The translations under genes and the position numbers were made by a program. Of a stretch of 64,000 bases of DNA, positions 8,744 to 16,962 are shown one piece after another. Positions within the stretch are counted from its first letter, which is position 1. Each line of letters opens with the position of its first letter. The notes below the pieces were generated by a model. It did no database searches and was not told the DNA's origin. It worked only from the letters and a program-made list of their open reading frames with translations. Source of the stretch: Planctomycetota bacterium (GTDB taxonomy: Bacteria; Planctomycetota; Phycisphaerae; Sedimentisphaerales; Anaerobacaceae); NCBI GenBank assembly GCA_030605475.1, contig JAUWIG010000024.1:48429-112428 (forward strand), given 5' to 3'.

Positions 8744-8771
8744 TTGACTATACCCACTTTTGTTATAGAAT
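8744..8771 (+). promoter_or_regulatory. sigma70-like promoter for the AsmA-like gene
   Basis: TTGACT (8744-8749), a 16-base spacer and TAGAAT (8766-8771) lie 125 bases before the ATG at 8896. Spacing and match are good but the leader would be about 115 bases. Confidence 0.45.
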
Positions 8772-8895
8772 TATCTTGGCACATCAAAAAACACTTATTA
8801 AGGAGATAGAAGCTTCCATTGCTAAGGCCGATGCGCTTATTAAAGCGATGGCTAAGGAATAAAACTGGAAATGATTATTTTGGGAGGATAGAAAA

Positions 8896-9723
8896 ATGAA
8901 AAGTGCACGTAAAATCCTGCGTATCGTTTTCTTTGTGATTGTAGTTTTGGTTGTTTGCATTGTGGTTTTAGTTCATCTTCTTGGTAATAGCGTTCTGAAA
9001 ACAGGAATTGAAACTGCAGCAAGCAAAACGTTGAATGTCGGCGTTAGTATCGATGACATGGACTTTTCAATTTTAGGCGGAAAGGTCAGTTTTCAAAATC
9101 TCGTAGTTGACAATCCACCAGGTTACAAACATGATAAGCTGCTTGAACTGGGTGATGCTCGTATTGCGGTTAGTATAGGTTCACTTTTGAAAGATACGGT
9201 CAATATAAAAGAAATTATGCTTGACGACGTGAATGTTGTGCTCGAACAAAAAGGGGTTACAAACAACAATCTTCAGGATATTATCAAGGCAATTCCCGAA
9301 GGAGAGGCAGAGCCTGAAGACGTAACAGAGAAACCTGCGAAAAAGCTTCACATAGATAATCTGGAAATTACCAATGTAACAGTCAAAGTTAAGCTTCTGC
9401 CTGTTCCTGGTAAAGAAGATACCATTACGCTAAAACTTAATCCCATCCGGATGACCGACTTAGGTAGCGACGACAAACTGGATGCGGCCAAGTTATCTGG
9501 CAAAATTCTTTTGGCTATTGCCACAGGCGTCACAGAACAGGGTGCAGGACTCTTGCCCGAAAGTATGACAGACGCTATGAAAGCAACTTTGAGCAAAACA
9601 GCAGAGTTAGGCAAGGCCGCCAAAGAAGCCAAAGAAGAAAGTAAAAAGCTTTTAGAGGAAAGCAAGGATACCGGCAAAGGGCTTATAGAAGGCTTTAAGG
9701 GCTTATTAAAGCCAAAGAAATAG
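8896..9723 (+). CDS. AsmA-like membrane-anchored protein
   Basis: A 275-residue protein with a strong N-terminal membrane anchor (residues 7-28) followed by an extracytoplasmic domain. The segment VSIDDMDFSILGGKVSFQNLVVDNP and the later IKEIMLDDVNVVLEQ pattern match the beginning of AsmA/DUF748-type proteins, which are thought to act in lipid or outer-membrane homeostasis. The C-terminal 70 residues are Lys/Glu-rich and helical. A good Shine-Dalgarno (GGGAGG) precedes the ATG. The protein is far shorter than true AsmA (over 600 residues), so it represents only the N-terminal module. Confidence 0.7.
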   Translation: MKSARKILRIVFFVIVVLVVCIVVLVHLLGNSVLKTGIETAASKTLNVGVSIDDMDFSILGGKVSFQNLVVDNPPGYKHDKLLELGDARIAVSIGSLLKDTVNIKEIMLDDVNVVLEQKGVTNNNLQDIIKAIPEGEAEPEDVTEKPAKKLHIDNLEITNVTVKVKLLPVPGKEDTITLKLNPIRMTDLGSDDKLDAAKLSGKILLAIATGVTEQGAGLLPESMTDAMKATLSKTAELGKAAKEAKEESKKLLEESKDTGKGLIEGFKGLLKPKK

Positions 9724-9763
9724 AATAACGTTCGGGCTGATTGCGCCTTTTGAATATGAAGGC

Positions 9764-11083
9764 CTAAAGGTCTCTTAAAAGAATGTTTGCTGGTGATTTT
9801 TCAATATCACTGGCAAATATCTTCAAGCAATCTGAAAGTTTGTCCAGCTCGCTCGTTTGCCCTACGGGTATAGTCGAATTACCTCGTTGCTCAAGAGATT
9901 CAACTACATATTTTACGCTAAGTTTCCCGACATCAATCGCAGGTTGGTATGCAACATCCTTATCTTCTTTTTTCTTAACCTCAGAGATAACTCCGGATTC
10001 AACCAACTCATACAGTATTTGCCGCACCAAACGAATAGGAATTTCGAGTGTGCGGGAGATTTGAGTAGCACCCCAAGGCTGCTCTTCTTTACAAAAATTC
10101 TTTACTAATAGATTGGCTATTAAAAGCGAAAGCAATTTCTTATAGGAATAGCTGACTGATAAGCAGTCCTCCTCGAATTCATAAGTCTCCACATTTTGAT
10201 AGGCAAAAGAAAGTTCTGCACCAAATAAAACCACCAGCCAGCTGATTTGAAGCCACAATAAAAAAAGAGGCAACGCTGCGAAACTGCCATAAATAGCGCT
10301 ATATTTAGCTACGCCAATTTGAAAATTGATATAGACCCATTGTACAAGTTGAAAGATTGTTCCTGCGACTACTCCCGCCAGAAGGCCGGATTTTAATTTA
10401 ACCTTGGTATTTGGAATAAAAATGAAAATGAAAGTAAACGCTATCCAAATAGTGCAATAAGGTAGCAATTTCAGGAATAAGAAAATCAATGGCCCCAGCA
10501 CGCTAAATATGTCAAATTTTTGAGTTATAACTCGAACCTGGCTGCTTATGACAACTGTGGTACTTCCGGCCATAACCAAAAGAAATGGACAGACCAGCAT
10601 CACAGAAAGATAATCGCTGAACTTCCTACCAATACTTCTCGGCGTTCTTACGCCCCAGATGTCGTTAAACGAATTCTCAATATTGCTCAGCAGCTTTATA
10701 ATTGTCCAAAACAGAAAAGCCACTCCCACGCCGGCGATAAAGCCACCACTTGCATTCTCAAGGAGGGAATTGGCAAAATTCAGGATTCCTTCAGCAACTT
10801 CCTCCTGGCCTTGCATCTTTTGCATCAGCTCTGTTTCAACTCGTTTTTCAAGACCGAATCCCTTTGCTATTCCAAACATCATTGCAATCACAGGAACAAC
10901 AGAAAGCAGCGAATAAAAAGTCAGGGCCGATGCCCTGAATTTACATTTGTCTTCATCAAACCCGCGGATTGCCAGAACGATAATTCTCAGTTGTCTTAGA
11001 AAGAACGATTTTGAGCGCGGATAGTTCTTTAAGCGTATTCGCCAAATATCAGTTTTAAGAAAATTAATAACTCTTGATAGCAT
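9764..11083 (-). CDS. YihY/BrkB-family membrane protein with C-terminal winged helix
   Basis: A member of the YihY/virulence factor BrkB family, once misnamed RNase BN. Residues 30-310 hold six membrane segments and the family signature ASALTFYSLLSVVPVIAMM, followed by NDIWGVR and YGSFAALPLFLLWLQISW. The last ~120 residues are soluble and include a winged-helix-like stretch (LEIPIRLVRQILYELVESG), as in many longer bacterial members. Role unknown; a lipid or osmolyte transport function has been proposed for relatives. The ATG at 11083 is taken as the start; a TTG at 11173 would add 30 residues without an obvious ribosome site. Confidence 0.85.
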   Translation of the reverse strand: MLSRVINFLKTDIWRIRLKNYPRSKSFFLRQLRIIVLAIRGFDEDKCKFRASALTFYSLLSVVPVIAMMFGIAKGFGLEKRVETELMQKMQGQEEVAEGILNFANSLLENASGGFIAGVGVAFLFWTIIKLLSNIENSFNDIWGVRTPRSIGRKFSDYLSVMLVCPFLLVMAGSTTVVISSQVRVITQKFDIFSVLGPLIFLFLKLLPYCTIWIAFTFIFIFIPNTKVKLKSGLLAGVVAGTIFQLVQWVYINFQIGVAKYSAIYGSFAALPLFLLWLQISWLVVLFGAELSFAYQNVETYEFEEDCLSVSYSYKKLLSLLIANLLVKNFCKEEQPWGATQISRTLEIPIRLVRQILYELVESGVISEVKKKEDKDVAYQPAIDVGKLSVKYVVESLEQRGNSTIPVGQTSELDKLSDCLKIFASDIEKSPANILLRDL

Positions 11084-11213
11084 AGTAAGCTTTTTCTTAA
11101 TATCAGCCGAATCAGACTGTCCAATTCCAAAACCACCGTTAAGTATAACTCTCTTCACAGCAGCTTTCAACAATTATTGTAAGACAAGCGGTGATAGATT
11201 AGGCCTTTCAAAT

Positions 11214-11426
11214 GTGGAACAATTTGCGCAAAAAGTCCGTCGAATTGATAGTGATAGCTCTATTTATTTCTGTCTGCTGTCTGAATACAACCTGAAGAAA
11301 TTGCTGACCTTTGTCAAACAGTTGGAAGTTCACCAGAAGGCTGCGAAAGAAATTAGAAATTCACTGAAAGCGGTGTCTGTTGAAGCGGTTTGGAAACTCC
11401 ATGGTATGAGATGGAAGAAGGAATAA
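11214..11426 (+). CDS. short hypothetical ORF
   Basis: Seventy codons from a GTG, encoding a basic, helical peptide with a Leu/Lys-rich middle. The frame is also open upstream, and there is no convincing ribosome site. It borders the large gene-free stretch and could be the remnant of a longer gene. No family recognised. Confidence 0.25.
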   Translation: MEQFAQKVRRIDSDSSIYFCLLSEYNLKKLLTFVKQLEVHQKAAKEIRNSLKAVSVEAVWKLHGMRWKKE

Positions 11427-11580
11427 TGGATGACGCCACAAAGGCCACCTAAAGCGTTCGCTTAAAAAGATTAATCGGCGAAGATGATTCCTTCGATTGT
11501 GCTCAGGACAAGTATTGATTGTTTTCCCAGCCCCGTTCGACTGAGTTTACCCTGCCTGCCCCCTTGTCCCAGAATGCCTG

Positions 11581-11603
11581 CCCCAGAATGTTGTTATCTG
11601 GGG
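11581..11603. repeat. CCCCAGA-TCTGGGG hairpin
   Basis: A 7-bp perfect stem CCCCAGA/TCTGGGG with a 9-base loop (ATGTTGTTA). The same hairpin, with loop ACGTCGTTA, recurs three times in the 63.6-63.9 kb array, so it is a dispersed repeat family in this genome. Confidence 0.8.
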
Positions 11604-12030
11604 TCTTTATCTGGGATCCAGTTCTTTCGGAAGCGTAAGCGGGGAACCAGCCGTCTTTTCAAACAACCCCCGGCCTGGCCGGACTCCGCAACTCAAAACT
11701 AAGAACTCAAAATTAGAAACTCTTTTACGTCCTCTGTCATCTATCGTCTGTCGTCCCTCATCTGTCCTCTGTCATCCGTCCTCCGTCTCCCACCCTCTGC
11801 GTCCTCCCCTGCTTCGCCAAAGCGTGGCTTCGCGGCGGCGAGTGTGCTCTCTCCGTAATCCCGTAATCCCGTAAGGGATGCCTTACGGCAGGGATGCTGC
11901 GCAGGAGTCCCTAGGACTGTGGTTAATTTTCTTCGTGCTAATTCGTGGCCAAGTTTCTCTGTGAAATCCGCGCTCTCCGCGATTAAAAAACTATGAACAA
12001 TGAACTACAAACTACGAACTAAAAGCGCAC

Positions 12031-12151
12031 AAAAAATTGCATTTTTTCGCACTTTTTTGCACTTTCTTGCAATTTCCTGCAACTTCTCGCAATTTTTACT
12101 CATTTTCTTGCAATTTCTTGCATTTTTTCGCACTTTTTTACACTTTTTCTC
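12031..12151. repeat. 12-unit, 10-bp-periodic A/T-tract array
   Basis: Twelve consecutive units of the form A-x-TTTYTYGC (for example ACTTTCTTGC, AATTTCCTGC, ATTTTTTCGC) occur with a period of exactly 10 bases, apart from one 11-base unit at 12091-12101. Each unit places a T-tract on the same helical face followed by a YGC step. DNA of this type is expected to be intrinsically curved. Both strands are open across it, but the encoded peptide is Phe-rich low complexity. Confidence 0.8.
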
Positions 12152-12492
12152 TTATCTATTTCCCCCAAACCCTACAAGCCAACCCTGCCGCCCTCATTTT
12201 TCGCCCAAAAACAAAGATTATCCCCTAAATCACCCTCGATTTTCCCGTTTTTTCTATAATTCTGGATAATTTCACTTCTCAATCCTCATCTATTGGCAGA
12301 CACTCGCTGGTTTGTTTTTGTCTAACATTTTCGTGACATATTTTCTCTTCTCATAGTATCTCAATCGGCTAAGCAATGCAAATTGACGGCGGGTAAAAAA
12401 ACATTGGAACTGTTGGCGGATTTTATCTATCATACCAAAAACTGACCGACTTTATCAAGGTAATAGCTGTAGCTAATCTATGGACAGCCTAT

Positions 12493-13560
12493 ATGGGCGA
12501 ACGTAAATTAAAAACTGCGGTACTTGGCCTCAACGACAGCGGAAAGCTTCTGCTCGAAGCAGCATCGCAAATCGATTATTTCCAGATTGCCGCTGTTGCC
12601 GACAAAGACACTAAGCTTGCCGAAAGGCTCGCCGCCAAATACAACTGCGCCGTCTACGACGATTATCGGCAGCTGATAATACAAAATCAGCTCGATTGTC
12701 TGCTGGTCGCGGCCGCTGTGTACAGTTGCGAGAAGCAAATCCGAACGGCGATGAAAAAAAAATTCAACATACTAAAGCTCGCGCCCGCAGCCAGAAATTT
12801 TGAAGAAGCTGCGGGATTTGTACGCCTGGCCGAAGAGGAAAATATAAAATTCGCCGTCGCCAATCCTTACCGGTTTTCACAAAGCTTTCTTGCTTTTCGA
12901 GAGTTTCTACAGGAAGGCCGGATTGAGCAAATCTTTCTGATAACCGCCGTTTGCAATGTCGGCGACCAGCTCCACCCTGCCTGGCAGACCGACCCAAAAC
13001 TGGCCGGCGGAGGAGTACTGCTGCGGAATTGTTATCAAATAATCGACCAGATAATTTGGAACTTCGCCACACCACAGCAGGTTTATTCGCTAAACACCAA
13101 CACCGCCGGCGATAGACAACAACGGCTTTATTTGACGGAAGATACCGCCGTTGCAACGATGAAATTTACCGATACCTTTTTTGGCAACCTAATAGCAAAC
13201 AAGGCTCTTGGGCCAAGGCAGGAAATCCTGAATGTCTACGGTAAAGACAAAATTCTAACAGTCTGCAACACCCTATTTACCGTCAGCGACGGTCTCGGAC
13301 GAGTCAGCGAAAAATCCGAATTCGACGATGACCAGCTTGTCCGGGAGACGGCCCTACTGAAAAATTTCGCCTTAAGTATATTATCGCCCGATAAAAACAA
13401 GCTTTGCAGCAGCGGGATAGAGAATCTAAAAAATATGGCCGTTATTGAATCAGCTTATCTTTCCGCTCGCACGGGTATGCCTGAGGAACCCCACAGAATC
13501 CTCCAAATGGCGCCACGCCTCGCGGAAAAGCCGATAAATACTTGGCCGGGCCACAAATAA
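12493..13560 (+). CDS. degenerate Gfo/Idh/MocA-family oxidoreductase
   Basis: A 355-residue protein with the two-domain Gfo/Idh/MocA layout: a Rossmann half (residues 7-120) and an alpha/beta substrate half with AGGGVLLRNCYQIIDQIIW. Two normally invariant features are altered. The glycine loop reads GLNDSGK rather than GxGxxG, and the EKP motif carrying the catalytic lysine is replaced by LKLAP. Cofactor binding or catalysis may therefore be lost or changed. It stands alone, with a possible AT-rich promoter region upstream. The family oxidises or reduces sugars and cyclitols with NAD(P). Confidence 0.85.
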   Translation: MGERKLKTAVLGLNDSGKLLLEAASQIDYFQIAAVADKDTKLAERLAAKYNCAVYDDYRQLIIQNQLDCLLVAAAVYSCEKQIRTAMKKKFNILKLAPAARNFEEAAGFVRLAEEENIKFAVANPYRFSQSFLAFREFLQEGRIEQIFLITAVCNVGDQLHPAWQTDPKLAGGGVLLRNCYQIIDQIIWNFATPQQVYSLNTNTAGDRQQRLYLTEDTAVATMKFTDTFFGNLIANKALGPRQEILNVYGKDKILTVCNTLFTVSDGLGRVSEKSEFDDDQLVRETALLKNFALSILSPDKNKLCSSGIENLKNMAVIESAYLSARTGMPEEPHRILQMAPRLAEKPINTWPGHK

Positions 13561-13657
13561 TAAAAAAATAAACGTTTGACAAATAATATAGTAAGTAATA
13601 GCTTATTAATGTAAATCGCCAACCGTATTGTTCTTTAGCTATTTTGGAGGTCTTAGT

Positions 13658-14059
13658 ATGGAAGACAGTAAGAAAAAACCGATTATGATTGCTATTATTG
13701 TTGCGTGCATAGCCTTGGCTGGTGTAATAACTTATGTAAGCAGCTCTGGAGGCGGTAGCGGCATCGAAGCCGTTGAGCGAGGCGAGATGATGTGGGTCAA
13801 GTGCAGCAATCCGGACTGTGCAGCCGAATATCAGATAGATAAAAAAGATTACTTTATGTATATACAAGAACACCAGAAGGGAGTGGCTATACCTCCGCTG
13901 GTTTGCAAAGAATGTGGAGAGGAAAGTATTTACAGAGCTATAAAATGTCAAAAGTGTGGCATAATCTTCTTTTATGGCGCTGTTCGCGATGACCTTGTAG
14001 ACAGATGCCCTGAATGCGGCTATAGCCCAACAGAAGAAATAGCAAAGAAAGGCGGCTAA
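13658..14059 (+). CDS. membrane-anchored zinc-ribbon protein
   Basis: A 133-residue protein. After a charged start, one membrane helix (about residues 9-27) leads into a Gly/Ser linker and a Cys-rich domain. That domain has four zinc-knuckle pairs: CSNPDC, CKEC, CQKC and CPEC. The ATG at 13658 is seven bases after TTGGAGG, which rules out an earlier TTG. Short anchored zinc-ribbon proteins of this type are common in planctomycetes, but no function is established. A rho-independent terminator lies about 155 bases downstream. Confidence 0.75.
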   Translation: MEDSKKKPIMIAIIVACIALAGVITYVSSSGGGSGIEAVERGEMMWVKCSNPDCAAEYQIDKKDYFMYIQEHQKGVAIPPLVCKECGEESIYRAIKCQKCGIIFFYGAVRDDLVDRCPECGYSPTEEIAKKGG

Positions 14060-14212
14060 GGCAGAACAAACAGCACAAGCAATGCTGATGAACTGCTTAC
14101 CATCTCTTAACTAAACGCAAGATGCAGGTGGCGCTTTGGCATTATCCTTCTGCTTTGCTTGAGCGCCGGCTCCGAGTGGAAGCACAAAGACGCAAACAAT
14201 TAGTACTTACCA

Positions 14213-14244
14213 AGTCCTGCCTATGTTCGGCAGGGCTTTTTTTT
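14213..14244 (+). terminator. rho-independent terminator
   Basis: A 9-bp stem (AGTCCTGCC / GGCAGGGCT, one G-T pair) with a 7-base loop is followed by eight T residues on the plus strand. It would end transcripts from the zinc-ribbon gene before they enter the convergent M48 gene. Confidence 0.8.
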
Positions 14245-14271
14245 GCGCACCGCTAACCCCACCTGCCGGGA

Positions 14272-15108
14272 TTATCTGGAATTTAGGAGCGGTTTGTTTT
14301 CGTTATTTAACTGTTCCAGCACAGCCTCGCGATAATCCTCCTTACCGATTTTTAACCCTCCAAGGCCGTAATACCTCGTTCGAATCCTTTGCATCAGATA
14401 TGCCATACGGTTTTGAGGTGCGGGGTGCGTTGAGAAAAAGTCAACTGACCCAGCTTCCTGCTGGTTTTGGCTTTGGAGCATTTGCATAGTCTCAACCATA
14501 CCATAAGGGTCGTATCTGGCCCGAACCATATAACTCAAACCCGCCAAATCGGCCTCCCGCTCATTCTCTCTGCTGTATTTAAGGCCAAGAATTTGGCGCG
14601 TCAGGTCTGCCGCCACTAACACACCCTCCGGTATCTTCTCAGAAGTCGCAGCAGAAAGTAAAATTCCTATTCCAATCTCCCTGCTCATCGCAGCCGAGGC
14701 GTGGCGAGCAACAACGTGCGCAGTCTCATGAGCCAATATGGCGGCCAGTTGAGCCTCGGTTTCCAGTTTCTTAAGCATCCCCTTTGTGACAAAAACATAT
14801 CCGCCCGGCAGAGCACACGCATTGATAGATTTATCCTCCAGTGCCACGAAATGATATTCCAAATCCGGCTTGTGACTAACGCGGGCGATTCTTTGCCCAA
14901 CGTAATCAATGTAGTTTTGTAATCGCTGATTATCAATTCTGCCACCCATCTCTTTTTCAACTTCGGGCGCATATTTCCGGCCTATCGCAATATCCTGCTC
15001 TTCCGGAATCAACATAAGCTGCTCTTCGCCGGTTATCGGATTGACTGCACAGCCGCTGCAGAGGCAAAAAATCAGACCTGATATTAACAGCCCAAATTTC
15101 TTAAACAT
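14272..15108 (-). CDS. M48-family metalloprotease lipoprotein
   Basis: A 278-residue zinc protease of the BepA/LoiP-like M48 group. A signal peptide ends in a lipobox (LCSGC, lipidated Cys at about 19), followed by VNPITGEEQLMLIPE, typical of this group. The zinc motif HETAHVVARH is intact, and the third ligand is in NEREADLAGLSYM. These proteins act on misfolded outer-membrane proteins in the periplasm. The ATG at 15108 is kept. It is divergent from the rnf operon, with about 90 bases between the starts. Confidence 0.93.
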   Translation of the reverse strand: MFKKFGLLISGLIFCLCSGCAVNPITGEEQLMLIPEEQDIAIGRKYAPEVEKEMGGRIDNQRLQNYIDYVGQRIARVSHKPDLEYHFVALEDKSINACALPGGYVFVTKGMLKKLETEAQLAAILAHETAHVVARHASAAMSREIGIGILLSAATSEKIPEGVLVAADLTRQILGLKYSRENEREADLAGLSYMVRARYDPYGMVETMQMLQSQNQQEAGSVDFFSTHPAPQNRMAYLMQRIRTRYYGLGGLKIGKEDYREAVLEQLNNENKPLLNSR

Positions 15109-15197
15109 AATTACAGCCCCAATTGCAAAGTTTTCTGGTTGAAAGTCTGACTAATATCTATTATAAATCTTGTTTATTTTTATGGCAGCGAAAAACT

Positions 15198-15548
15198 ATG
15201 GCTCAGCAGAAATTTTGTCAGGAATGTGACCAAAGGCATCAGTGCCAGGAGATTTATCGGCAGTTGGGCAAAGCCCAGGGCCCCTCGGTCGTTTCCAGAG
15301 CAGTGGTTGCTTTCTTGCTGCCACCAATGGTTTTTATCGCCGCTTTAGCGGCTTTTGAAAGAATTTTATCTAACCTAACCCCGCACCAATTTCCTTCTTA
15401 TCCTACACTCCTGGATTTTTTGACAAAAAATTGGTGCGGGGCAAAACAGCTGCAAACGGTTATTAGCTTCCTGCTGGCTCTGACAGCAGCTTCTATCTCA
15501 ATATTGATTATAAAAGCGATAAATAGACGACTCGGCAAGGGTAAATAA
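15198..15548 (+). CDS. small Cys-rich two-helix membrane protein upstream of rnf
   Basis: A 116-residue protein beginning with a Cys/His cluster (FCQECDQRHQCQEIY), then two membrane helices (about 35-58 and 85-105) and a basic end. It sits 15 bases before rnfC on the same strand and is probably the first gene of the operon. The position recalls RseC-type accessory genes of other rnf clusters, but the sequence order (Cys cluster first) does not clearly match RseC. It may bind a metal or Fe-S cluster at the membrane. The ATG at 15198 is chosen because an earlier ATG at 15123 overlaps the M48 promoter region. Confidence 0.65.
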   Translation: MAQQKFCQECDQRHQCQEIYRQLGKAQGPSVVSRAVVAFLLPPMVFIAALAAFERILSNLTPHQFPSYPTLLDFLTKNWCGAKQLQTVISFLLALTAASISILIIKAINRRLGKGK

Positions 15549-15563
15549 TCCCAGAATTTTTCA

Positions 15564-16946
15564 ATGTTAAATATGAAAATTAACACTAAAGGCAGATTTA
15601 CTTTTCCCGGCGGAACACACCCTCCGCAAAGCAAAGACCTTACCGCCGAAAGCAAAATACAGCCGGTCCCTGTCGGCAAACAAGTTGCGGTAATGCTTAG
15701 CCAGCATATTGGTGCTGTTTGTCAACCGCTGGTGAGACAAGGAAATATGGTCCAGGCAGGGCAGAAAATCGGCGATTGCGATGCGTTTGTTTGTGCGCCT
15801 GTTCATTCGCCAATTACCGGCAAAGTAAAAGAAATTGCCTTGCGGTCTCATGCAGTCTTGGGCCGGAGCCTGGCAATAGTTATAGATGCATACGCGTACA
15901 ATCCGACAAAGCGACCGTGCCCTGGATTTAAAGATGATTTGGATGAAAACAACTATTCAGCAGAACAGATATGCAATGCTGTCCGTCAGGCGGGCATCGT
16001 CGGTATGGGCGGAGCAGGCTTTCCAACAAGGGTGAAGATTGAGCCGAACCCGCGACTGCCCAAAGAAACATTGATTATCAACGGATGCGAGTGCGAGCCA
16101 TATATCACCAGCGACTATCGGATTATGCTTGAATGGACAAACCAAATTATTGCGGGGACCAAGCTTGCCAGAAAAGCGTCCGGCTGTTCAAAGGTTTTTA
16201 TCGGCATCGAAGATAATAAGCCGGAAGCGATAGAGGTTATGAACACAGCGTTGAAAACTCACGCAAACAACGACGACATTAAAGTTGTTCCCGTCAGAAC
16301 AAAATATCCGCAGGGCGGTGAAAGGCAGCTTATAAAAGCGATTCTAAAAAAGGATGTCCCCACAGGCGGTATCCCGCCGATGATAGGCGTGGTGGCGCTC
16401 AATGTCGCCACCGTTGCCGCAATTGCCGAAGCGGTGGTTTTTGATTCGCCGCTGACCCACAGAGTTGTAACCGTTACCGGAGAAGCAATCGCCAATCCGG
16501 GCAATTTCTATGTGCCGATAGGGACATCGGTCGAAGAGCTTATAGAATTTTGCGGAGGCGTGACCCAAAAATCCGCAAAAGTCATTCTCGGCGGACCAAT
16601 GATGGGAATTGCAATTGCCGATTTGAAAACGCCTATCACAAAAACCACCAATGCTGTAACCGTACTGACAAAAAAACAAATCGGCAGGGCCAAATTCGCC
16701 AGACGTCAAACTCCTTGTATTCGATGCGGCAGATGCCTGGAAGTCTGTCCCGAAAATTTGAATCCGACAAAAATCGCTCACGCCGTCAAAAACAATCTTT
16801 TAGATGTAGCAGAAAACTATTATATCAGTGGCTGTATGGAGTGCGGCTGCTGCAGTTACGTCTGCCCGGCAAATATAGAACTGACAGGATACATCAAAAC
16901 AGGCAAAATCTTCCTTGCAGAACAAAAGAAAAAAAAGCCGGAATAA
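15564..16946 (+). CDS. rnfC: Rnf complex subunit C
   Basis: A 460-residue peripheral subunit that takes up or delivers electrons at the NAD(H) side of the ion-translocating ferredoxin:NAD oxidoreductase. The N-terminal biotinyl-like fold (HIGAVCQPLVRQGNMVQAGQ) leads to the NADH/FMN-binding region (GIVGMGGAGFPT, INGCECEPY). The C-terminus has two [4Fe-4S] motifs, CIRCGRCLEVCPE and CMECGCCSYVCP. An in-frame ATG at 15573 is an alternative start. It is the first recognised gene of the rnfCDGEAB run; rnfD follows after 16 bases. Confidence 0.96.
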   Translation: MLNMKINTKGRFTFPGGTHPPQSKDLTAESKIQPVPVGKQVAVMLSQHIGAVCQPLVRQGNMVQAGQKIGDCDAFVCAPVHSPITGKVKEIALRSHAVLGRSLAIVIDAYAYNPTKRPCPGFKDDLDENNYSAEQICNAVRQAGIVGMGGAGFPTRVKIEPNPRLPKETLIINGCECEPYITSDYRIMLEWTNQIIAGTKLARKASGCSKVFIGIEDNKPEAIEVMNTALKTHANNDDIKVVPVRTKYPQGGERQLIKAILKKDVPTGGIPPMIGVVALNVATVAAIAEAVVFDSPLTHRVVTVTGEAIANPGNFYVPIGTSVEELIEFCGGVTQKSAKVILGGPMMGIAIADLKTPITKTTNAVTVLTKKQIGRAKFARRQTPCIRCGRCLEVCPENLNPTKIAHAVKNNLLDVAENYYISGCMECGCCSYVCPANIELTGYIKTGKIFLAEQKKKKPE

Positions 16947-16962
16947 TTGGGAAAAAGCTTAA

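Larger units (their letters stand above)
11427..12492. other. gene-free stretch of short-word repeats
   Basis: About 1.07 kb with no credible gene. From left to right it holds Pro-codon-like C-rich text, a CCCCAGA...TCTGGGG hairpin (11581-11603), runs of 'actcaaaactaagaactcaaaattagaaactc' type (11690-11722), a CT-rich array of degenerate 'gtcctctgtcat' words (11730-11800), and the 10-bp-periodic A/T array at 12031-12151. The text looks like accumulated degenerate tandem words. Confidence 0.6.

Noticed and set aside
8512..8862. 116-codon plus-strand ORF between the NUDIX and AsmA-like genes
   Set aside because: It overlaps the NUDIX gene and the palindrome cluster, has no ribosome site, and resembles no family. 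The last ~25 codons look helical but this is not enough.
12000..12269. Phe-rich ORFs across the T-tract array
   Set aside because: Open frames result from the 10-base periodic T-tracts; the peptides are low complexity without a ribosome site.
13576..13604. Promoter for the zinc-ribbon gene (TTGACA at 13576)
   Set aside because: No acceptable -10 box at 16-18 bases; not called as a feature.
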